Positions 58,328 to 64,000 of a DNA stretch of 64,000 nucleotides are shown here, piece by piece. The notes beneath the pieces are model-generated. The model did no database searches. It was not told the origin of the DNA and saw nothing but the letters and a program-made list of their open reading frames with translations. Source of the DNA: Sulfobacillus acidophilus DSM 10332 (GTDB lineage Bacteria; Bacillota; Sulfobacillia; Sulfobacillales; Sulfobacillaceae); contig CP003179.1 of assembly GCA_000237975.1 (NCBI GenBank), forward strand, positions 1 through 64,000, in the 5' to 3' direction. Each line of letters opens with the position of its first letter. The stretch's first letter is position 1. The position numbers and the translations under genes are program-made.

Positions 58328-59013
58328 GGGGTTTTCACCGTCGATTGAATCGCCTGCATGATCTGGGTGTTTTTCAGTACAAAGGAGAACACCACCCGCC
58401 GCGAGGCGCGGGCGCTATACCGGCCGTCGATATAGACCGGGTCGTTGTACGATCGACCTTCGGCAGTAATGTACTGCTTTAAGAGATTCCGGTAGGGAAA
58501 GTTACCGAACTGTGGGCTGAAAATGGCGTCGACGACCGATAGGGCCCGCTCCTGCGACAGGTTCAGGTTATACAGATACGTTCCCTGGCGATCCGTATAC
58601 CCTTTGACCACGATGGTCGAAATGTCGTTTCGGTACCGTGGGCTAAGCAACACCGAGATATATTGGGGAATAAAGGCTTTGAGTCGGGCCTCCCCGGCCG
58701 GCGACAATTGATAGGAATTAAAAGAAAACAATACGTCACTGGCAAACTGGATATTACCGGTTTTCGGATCCAGCGTCATGCTTAAGTGGGACGCATGAAA
58801 CTGATGTTCCAGGGAGTGCACGATGGATGCCTGGACCCCGAGCAACTGGTTGATGCGGGCCTCTTTTTCTTGCAGGAGACGGTGATAGGTCATGACGCTG
58901 ACGGCCAAAAACAGGATAAACATCAATAAGAGGCCGGCCATCAGATCGGAATACATTATCCATTGATCGAATGGGGCCCGCTGGCCATAACTACGTGCCG
59001 GTGCGCGGTTCAT
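58324..59013 (-). CDS. zorB: Zorya antiphage protein ZorB (MotB/OmpA-like)
   Basis: A 229-residue membrane protein. One helix (residues ~24-42, LMAGLLLMFILFLAVSVM) is preceded by Asp23 in YSDLMAG, the position of the proton-binding Asp of MotB/ZorB stators. A linker leads to an OmpA-like peptidoglycan-binding domain with VVKGYTDRQGTYLYNLNLSQ and RALSVV. With ZorA it forms a proton-driven complex anchored to the cell wall. The anchor domain is intact although the host is inferred to be Gram-positive. Overlaps zorA and zorC by 4 bp each. Confidence 0.92.
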   Translation of the reverse strand: MNRAPARSYGQRAPFDQWIMYSDLMAGLLLMFILFLAVSVMTYHRLLQEKEARINQLLGVQASIVHSLEHQFHASHLSMTLDPKTGNIQFASDVLFSFNSYQLSPAGEARLKAFIPQYISVLLSPRYRNDISTIVVKGYTDRQGTYLYNLNLSQERALSVVDAIFSPQFGNFPYRNLLKQYITAEGRSYNDPVYIDGRYSARASRRVVFSFVLKNTQIMQAIQSTVKTP

Positions 59014-60953
59014 TCGGCCACCTCGTTTCGCTTATCCAATGCGGTATTCAAGACTTTCAGGTGTCGATTGATCCCGGTTACCTCGTGTGTCAGGGCTTCG
59101 CCCTGCGTTTTCAGGTGATTCACCGGTTGGCTTAGCGATTTAATCGCTTGTTCCAATACATGGACACCGCCGGACAGGTGGGTGACGGCCTGTCCAAGCT
59201 CTTTGTCAAATTGCGAGAAGGTATATTGCAGTCCCGCAGTTAAATTGGTTTGCAGTTGTTCCAGTGCTTCTCCCGCTTCTTTCCGTAATTGATGGGCGGC
59301 CTTGCCCAAGGCTTGCCCGACATCCTGAAATTGGGCGACCGTTTGCTGCAACTCGGTTTGGAATTGGGTTTGCAACGTTTGGGCCAGTTCGGTGAATTCG
59401 CGGGATTGCCGGGTCCAAAGGGCCGTAAGGTTTTCCAAATCACCGGCGACCCGGTCTTGCCATTGGGTCAAAGCCCGTTCGGTTTCTCGACTGACTTGGA
59501 GCGACGATTCCCGAAGGTCTTGCACTAACCGGGGGAAGTCGCCTAATGCCCGGCTAATTTGTTCTTCATAGGTTTTTTGCCACTCACCCAGGGCCGCTTG
59601 GCGGTCGGTCAGCAGTCGGAGATGTTCTTCCCATTGATTGTTGAGGGACTGTATGTGGTGTACCACCGAGCGAGACTCGGCAATAAAGGTTTCTTCCAAC
59701 GCCTGAAGATCCTTAAGGAGAGTTCCTGTGCGTAATTCCACGGCACTGAAGAACGCCTCTAATCGATGTTCGGTCGTTTCGAGCGTTCCCCGTATTTCGG
59801 TATGGAACGTACTCCAATATTGGGCCCCTTCGAGGAGAACGGTATGGACCTGGTGTCCTTGTTCCCATAGTTGTTTCTGCAGCTGTTGGGTTTCCTGGAA
59901 CCGAGCCAATAATGGTTCCGCATGCTGTAAGAGATCAGTCGCCAACGTTGCGATACGTTCTTGTACGGTGACCGTTTGTTGCAGGGATTCATGCAGTCGT
60001 TCGGCCACTTCGACCGTCTGAGCACTCATTTGGTTGATAAATTCATGGGCAATCCGTTCAAGTCCGTCAACTTGGGCGGTCGCGGTCCTTTCTGCCATGA
60101 GGGTCATCTGTTGGCCGAAATTATCCAATGATGCGGTCGTTTGATGTTGCTGCCGAATTAGTTCGTCGAGCGGAGGAAATAGCTGGGTTTGCAATGCCTG
60201 AGAAAATCCTTCGATTAATTGGGGAATTAAAGTATCTGTCGTCAACGTATAAAGGGTCTGCCGTTGATCCTCCAAGATATTTTTGATCTGTTGAAGGGAC
60301 AATTCCTCCGGCGGAGCGGAAAATCCCGCGATTAGCGCCTCTTGCAAGGCAACGACCGCCTCATACAACGATCGGTACCAAAACCGGTCGGCCACCATCC
60401 AGACTAAGGCCAAAAAGATCCCGTAAACGGAGGAGGTAAATTTCAAGCTCAGTCCGCCCACCAACTGGCCAATCCCCGCCCCCAATCCATTCGGGGCATT
60501 GGGGTTCAGTCCGTGTAATCCTGCCACCAAACCGAGAAAAGTCCCTAAAATTCCGGCCATGGTCAATAGGCTGGGAACCGCCTCGGTAATCCGGCGATTG
60601 GCGATGCCTAATAAAATGGCGTCTTCGGAGAAAAACCGTCCAATGTCGGGATGGACAGGATCCCCGTCTTGGTGGTGCTGAACGGCGTCCACATATTGTT
60701 GCCAGAGCGGACGGAGTTTGGCGTTCGGGTGATCGTGAAACCATTGATCAACGGTCGGCAGGGAGGTACCGTGTTCTTTCAGATAAGCGGTCAATTGGCG
60801 CATTTCGGACCGAATGCCGCCTTCCACGCGAATCCGCCAGACCAGGACGCCGCTGGTCAGGAATAAAAAAAGCCAAAGATATAAGGCCCCGAACCGATTG
60901 ATGCTACCGACCCAGGAAATCGCATAATAAATCCAGTTTCCGGGATTACCCAC
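59010..60953 (-). CDS. zorA: Zorya antiphage protein ZorA (MotA/ExbB-like with long tail)
   Basis: A 647-residue protein, first in the operon. One helix near residues 22-39 is followed by the MotA/TolQ/ExbB channel domain: AVPSLLTMAGILGTFLGLVA (125-144) and FTSSVYGIFLALVW (172-185). Thr138 and Ser174/175 lie where the ion-path residues of ZorA are expected. From ~200 to the end it is an almost unbroken helical tail of over 400 residues, the hallmark of ZorA, which projects into the cytoplasm and is thought to carry the infection signal. The GTG start follows a modest GAGGG site. Confidence 0.92.
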   Translation of the reverse strand: MGNPGNWIYYAISWVGSINRFGALYLWLFLFLTSGVLVWRIRVEGGIRSEMRQLTAYLKEHGTSLPTVDQWFHDHPNAKLRPLWQQYVDAVQHHQDGDPVHPDIGRFFSEDAILLGIANRRITEAVPSLLTMAGILGTFLGLVAGLHGLNPNAPNGLGAGIGQLVGGLSLKFTSSVYGIFLALVWMVADRFWYRSLYEAVVALQEALIAGFSAPPEELSLQQIKNILEDQRQTLYTLTTDTLIPQLIEGFSQALQTQLFPPLDELIRQQHQTTASLDNFGQQMTLMAERTATAQVDGLERIAHEFINQMSAQTVEVAERLHESLQQTVTVQERIATLATDLLQHAEPLLARFQETQQLQKQLWEQGHQVHTVLLEGAQYWSTFHTEIRGTLETTEHRLEAFFSAVELRTGTLLKDLQALEETFIAESRSVVHHIQSLNNQWEEHLRLLTDRQAALGEWQKTYEEQISRALGDFPRLVQDLRESSLQVSRETERALTQWQDRVAGDLENLTALWTRQSREFTELAQTLQTQFQTELQQTVAQFQDVGQALGKAAHQLRKEAGEALEQLQTNLTAGLQYTFSQFDKELGQAVTHLSGGVHVLEQAIKSLSQPVNHLKTQGEALTHEVTGINRHLKVLNTALDKRNEVAE

Positions 60954-61198
60954 CTTAAGCCCTCGCTTTTTATTGATGACGTCGAAATATGAGATCTAAT
61001 GATTATCATCGTACGAGATTCTCTAAGAAATTCAAGCAAAGGATATAGTGACCAAAGGCGGTAAATCCTACCTTTTGCTTTTCGCCGAATTCCGGTGTCA
61101 TGCCATGAATTCCCAAGTCACTATTGACGAAAAAGCAATGGAGGTATATCATACGTCCATAGGATAAATAGACTGCCATAAATGGGGAGGGGTTTGGG
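60954..61198. promoter_or_regulatory. Divergent promoter region, zorA and HhH-GPD-like gene
   Basis: Rightward: -35 TTGACG at 61124-61129, 17-bp spacer, -10 TATCAT at 61147-61152, a near-consensus promoter. Leftward for zorA: TTGAAT (61035-61030), 16-bp spacer and TACGAT (61013-61008), with an overlapping GATAAT as an alternative -10. No clear operator palindrome was found. Confidence 0.55.
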
Positions 61199-61906
61199 AT
61201 GACGGGGGACGCGGAACGGTTGGCCGAATACATGGAGAGGACATTGCCGTTACGGGATCTTCGACTCGGCAACGAATATCGCTATGCCCATCTGGGGCTG
61301 GCCTTGGTGGATGCGGTGTTTTCGGTAGGGATTAAGTATACGACCACATCCCGCGTTGTCGCGCGATATGCTCGCTATCAACGGTTGACCCTATTTCGCC
61401 CGAACGAGACGGAATGGCCGTCCGTAAAAGATCAGGAACCGCTCGACGCGTTGGTGGCGTTGGGTGAGCGCTTGGGTCCGCAGCGGTTGGCCGACGAGGT
61501 GTTTCAAAATCGCAATCGTACGTCGTCTTCGGGCGGCATCTTGAAAGCGGAGGCGGTCATTCAAGCCGCTCGGGTCTTTACGGATCATGGTGTGCGCTAC
61601 TTTCAAGATTTGCCGAAGGCCGCCGCCAATTCGGCGGTGGAAGCGGCGTTCCGGGCGATTCCCGGTCAAGCCTCCGGGGTTAGCTGGGCCTATTTTTGGA
61701 TGTTGGCCGGTGACGATAACCTGATTAAACCCGATCGCCATGTCCTAACGTATTTGGAAACCGCGCTCGGGGGCCCAATAGGCTTGGAGCGGGCCTTGGC
61801 TGTTATTCGCGGGGCGGCAGCGTTGCTTCAGCCCGACTATCCCGCTGTGACGCCCCGTCGGCTCGATTATGCCATCTGGAATTATCAGCGCACACAAGGT
61901 CGGTGA
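61199..61906 (+). CDS. HhH-GPD-like hypothetical protein
   Basis: A 235-residue protein. The segment IPGQASGVSWAYFWMLAGDD then LIKPDRHVLTYLE looks like the helix-hairpin-helix plus Gly/Pro...Asp loop of DNA glycosylases (compare IPGVGxKTAxxxL...PVDTHV). A catalytic Lys in the hairpin is not evident, so it may be a glycosylase-fold protein without lyase activity. GGGGAGGGG precedes the ATG. It heads the rightward operon beside Zorya, so a role in DNA defence or repair is plausible but unproven. Confidence 0.6.
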   Translation: MTGDAERLAEYMERTLPLRDLRLGNEYRYAHLGLALVDAVFSVGIKYTTTSRVVARYARYQRLTLFRPNETEWPSVKDQEPLDALVALGERLGPQRLADEVFQNRNRTSSSGGILKAEAVIQAARVFTDHGVRYFQDLPKAAANSAVEAAFRAIPGQASGVSWAYFWMLAGDDNLIKPDRHVLTYLETALGGPIGLERALAVIRGAAALLQPDYPAVTPRRLDYAIWNYQRTQGR

Positions 61907-61912
61907 TGGACC

Positions 61913-62077
61913 ATGGTCATTCTACGCATTCTCGGTAACGGCTTATTGATATTGATTTTCGCCTTTTGGTGGGGGTTCAAACGGGTGTTGTCCATACTGC
62001 TCCGGCTTTTACTGCTGGTGGCCGCCGTTGTGCTGACTACCGTCTTCATCTTTCGTCAACCTCCGCCCCGGAGTTAA
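61913..62077 (+). CDS. Small two-helix membrane protein (54 residues)
   Basis: A short ORF starting 7 bp after the HhH-GPD-like gene. It reads MVILRILGNGLLILIFAFWW, then a basic turn GFKRV, then a second hydrophobic helix (LSILLRLLLLVAAVVLTTVF) and a basic, Pro-rich end. The ribosome site (GGTGATGG) is weak, so coupled translation is likely. No family recognised. Its place in a defence island makes a toxin or effector role possible but unsupported. Confidence 0.45.
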   Translation: MVILRILGNGLLILIFAFWWGFKRVLSILLRLLLLVAAVVLTTVFIFRQPPPRS

Positions 62078-62251
62078 CGTTGAGAGCATTGGTATAGGGC
62101 GCCATTTTTGGTAATGGTCTTCTTCGGTTTTTCTTCGATCTGGAAGGAATTTCGGATTAAAAGTCGAAAAAAGCAATGACCGGTTGGCAGACTATGCAAT
62201 ATATGCCGGATCAGCTTGGTCGGGTAACACGTCATGGTTTGAGGTTCGCCT

Positions 62252-62677
62252 ATGGATAGGATGACCGCCGAATCACGCAGTCGGGTTATGGCCCGGGTCA
62301 AGAACAAAAATACCGCTCCGGAAATACTATTGCGAAAAACCCTCTATGCCGCCGGAGTGCGTGGTTGGCGTTGCCATAAAAGGGATTTGCCGGGAACGCC
62401 CGACATCGTGTTTACACGATGGAAGCTCGCGATTTTTGTCGACGGGGCATTTTGGCATGGCCATCCCAGTCATTATCGTCCTGGTCAAAGCGGGACTTTT
62501 TGGGACCGAAAGATTGAAAAGAACCGGCGCCGTGACGACGAGGTGAATCGTCTTCTTTCCCGTTTGGGCTATACGGTGATTCGCGTGTGGGATTTTGAAA
62601 TCGAAAAAGATCCTGCAGCGGTGGCCCGGAGAATCTCGGAGCGGTTACGGGAATTAAAGGGGACGGTATCCGAATGA
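62252..62677 (+). CDS. vsr: Very short patch repair endonuclease Vsr
   Basis: A 141-residue DNA mismatch endonuclease that nicks beside T:G mismatches arising from deamination of 5-methylcytosine. Conserved sequence: SRVMARVKNKNTAPEILLRK at the start, LPGTPDIVF with catalytic Asp51 (same number as in E. coli Vsr), and VDGAFWHGH with the zinc/active-site His residues. Cys41 and neighbouring residues may complete the zinc site. It overlaps the methyltransferase gene by 4 bp. ATG 62252 is used; ATG 62261 is an alternative. Confidence 0.93.
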   Translation: MDRMTAESRSRVMARVKNKNTAPEILLRKTLYAAGVRGWRCHKRDLPGTPDIVFTRWKLAIFVDGAFWHGHPSHYRPGQSGTFWDRKIEKNRRRDDEVNRLLSRLGYTVIRVWDFEIEKDPAAVARRISERLRELKGTVSE

Positions 62678-63789
62678 ACGGACTCGGGAACCGAAAAAAG
62701 CGGTATCGCTCCGAGGATTTGGTGGCCGTTGACCTTTTTGCGGGAGGCGGAGGCCTGACGCTCGGTTTGAAATTGGCCGGGTTTCGTGTTTTGGGCGCGG
62801 TCGAAATTGATGATTTGGCGGCAGAAACGTACCGGATGAATCACCCCGAGGTTGACATCGAACAACAAGACATCCGCCTATTGGATGCGGAGGAATTTCG
62901 TCGGACGTTGGGTCTCCGGAAAGGCCGGCTGGATCTCTTGGCGGGATGTCCTCCGTGTCAGGGGTTTTCCGCCTTGACGACCAAAAACGGGGCCAAGACG
63001 ATTGACGACCCGAGAAACTCCCTGGTACGCGAGTTCGTGCGATTTACCGACGAATTTAAGCCGAAAGTTATTATGCTGGAAAACGTGCCGGGGTTGGCGA
63101 ACGACCCGGGATTTCATGACGTCCTTCGGGAATTGGAGTCGTTGGGTTATACGGTGGAATTCCGCATATTGAATTCGGCAAAATTCGGGGTTCCCCAGAG
63201 AAGACGGCGATTGATTCTTTTAGCCGGATTATATGGCCCCGTACCGTTTGCGGAGGCGGCGGAGACACCGGAAATCACGGTTCGAGAAACTATCGGCATG
63301 TTGCCGGAACCCGGCGACAGCGGGGATCCTCTTCACGATTTGCCCGAAAAGCGGAGCGAACGGGTCCGGCGCATTATCCAAACGATCCCGTTGGATGGCG
63401 GCAGTCGTGCGGAGTTGCCGGAAGACCTGACCTTGGACTGTCACCGTCGCGGAAACGGGTTTAAGGACGTTTACGGACGAATGGCCTGGGATGCGGTGGC
63501 CCCGACGATTACGGGCGGTTGCGTGAATCCGAGCAAGGGCCGGTTCCTTCACCCGTCTCAACACCGAACCATTACGCTACGGGAAGCGGCGCTTTTACAG
63601 GGGTTTCCGCGCGATTACCGGTTTAGTCTCCGAAAGGGGAAATACGCCGCCGCGGTGGTCATCGGGAACGCGCTGCCTCCTGAATTTATCCGTCGGCATG
63701 CCGTTAAGGTAAAGCATTACATTCGTCGCCGATACCTACGAAAGACAACGGAATCGGGGAAGACTCCTCAAAATCTCCATATGACGTAA
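62674..63789 (+). CDS. C5-cytosine DNA methyltransferase
   Basis: A 371-residue type II methyltransferase. Motif I DLFAGGGGLTLGL, motif IV GCPPCQGFSA with catalytic Cys95, motif VI MLENVPG, motif VIII GVPQRRRRLI, motif IX PTITGG and motif X VVIGNALPPEF. The target-recognition region is short, so the site is probably 4-6 bp. No restriction endonuclease gene lies on the left; it could be the cut gene to the right or absent. Vsr repairs the mismatches this enzyme would cause. Confidence 0.94.
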   Translation: MNGLGNRKKRYRSEDLVAVDLFAGGGGLTLGLKLAGFRVLGAVEIDDLAAETYRMNHPEVDIEQQDIRLLDAEEFRRTLGLRKGRLDLLAGCPPCQGFSALTTKNGAKTIDDPRNSLVREFVRFTDEFKPKVIMLENVPGLANDPGFHDVLRELESLGYTVEFRILNSAKFGVPQRRRRLILLAGLYGPVPFAEAAETPEITVRETIGMLPEPGDSGDPLHDLPEKRSERVRRIIQTIPLDGGSRAELPEDLTLDCHRRGNGFKDVYGRMAWDAVAPTITGGCVNPSKGRFLHPSQHRTITLREAALLQGFPRDYRFSLRKGKYAAAVVIGNALPPEFIRRHAVKVKHYIRRRYLRKTTESGKTPQNLHMT

Positions 63790-63889
63790 CCTGCGCCAAC
63801 GGTAAACGCGGGACGGTGAATGGATACCGAGGTACCTAATAAAAAGTCCGAAAAGAGAGACGAATTTGCTCCGGAAGGGGGGCTCCCAA

Positions 63890-64000
63890 TTGACACCGGA
63901 AGAAATTAAAGAAAGGCTTTTGGCCGGACTTACCGAGGATCAGAAAGTTGCCGTGCAGTCTCCCAAACGACGTTTGTTGATCGTCGCGGGAGCGGGTGCC
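63890..64000 (+). CDS. UvrD/Rep-like superfamily I helicase, 5' end only
   Basis: The reading frame runs out of the window. From a TTG at 63890 the 37 visible residues include LAGLTEDQKVAVQSPKRRLL and IVAGAGA, the Q-motif and the start of Walker A of UvrD/Rep-type helicases. AAGGGGGG lies upstream. An overlapping 29-codon ATG ORF at 63820 ends in a stop and is not the same frame. Such helicases often belong to restriction or defence loci. Confidence 0.75.
   Translation, partial: MTPEEIKERLLAGLTEDQKVAVQSPKRRLLIVAGAGA

Overview
The window starts at a bacterial replication origin and reads rightward. The order dnaA-dnaN-recF-DUF721-remB-gyrB-gyrA, with DnaA boxes on both sides of dnaA, is the oriC arrangement of Gram-positive (Firmicutes-type) bacteria. 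remB (DUF370) and the PdxS/PdxT route to pyridoxal phosphate fit the same group. Moderately GC-rich codon use, GTG/TTG starts, a sulfur-oxidation-type gene set (DsrE, TusA, an SQR-like flavoprotein, DUF1641) and an esterase like that of Alicyclobacillus point to an acidophilic sulfur/iron oxidiser such as Sulfobacillus. The genus is inferred, not proven.

Layout: 0-13.3 kb holds replication and core metabolism (dnaA to serS). 13.3-13.8 kb holds three tRNA genes (two Ser, one Arg), each with its own sigma-A-like promoter, then a terminator. 13.8-14.6 kb is unexplained sequence. 14.6-22.8 kb holds an inositol-monophosphatase-family gene divergent from a seven-gene operon: DeoR regulator, BtpA/SgcQ-like protein, APC permease, nucleotidyltransferase-like protein, metallophosphoesterase, FGGY kinase and SDR dehydrogenase. 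It looks like a catabolic module of unknown substrate. 22.9-35.9 kb is mixed: a BNR/Ycf48-like lipoprotein, DUF805, a ribbon-helix-helix fusion, a two-domain anion-type ABC permease split by an IS3-family element, its ATPase, an APH-like kinase, an ABC exporter and an HSL-family esterase. 35.8-40.5 kb is an ABC importer operon ending in a glycerophosphodiester phosphodiesterase, headed by four direct repeats at exact 11-bp spacing that look like a Pho box.

40.7-51.5 kb is accessory: a frameshifted MFS gene, a MazG-like protein coupled to a PLD-nuclease/SF2-helicase fusion, a NUDIX gene, an IS110-family transposase cut by a second copy of the same IS3 element, a MntP-like pump and small genes. 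51.5-54.3 kb is the sulfur cluster dsrE-tusA-sqr-like-DUF1641. 54.4-64 kb is a defence island. It holds a complete type I Zorya operon, zorA-zorB-zorC-zorD (minus strand), whose four genes overlap by 4 bp at each junction. Divergent from it are an HhH-GPD-like protein, a tiny membrane protein, a Vsr endonuclease, a C5-cytosine methyltransferase and the start of a UvrD-like helicase.

The Zorya operon is the clearest special system. The ion-channel pair ZorA/ZorB is expected to sit in the membrane and signal to cytoplasmic ZorC and the ZorD helicase. The Pho-box importer with a phosphodiesterase suggests scavenging of organic phosphate. The two IS3 copies are 1271 bp each and differ at three bases, which cluster at the orfA stop codon.
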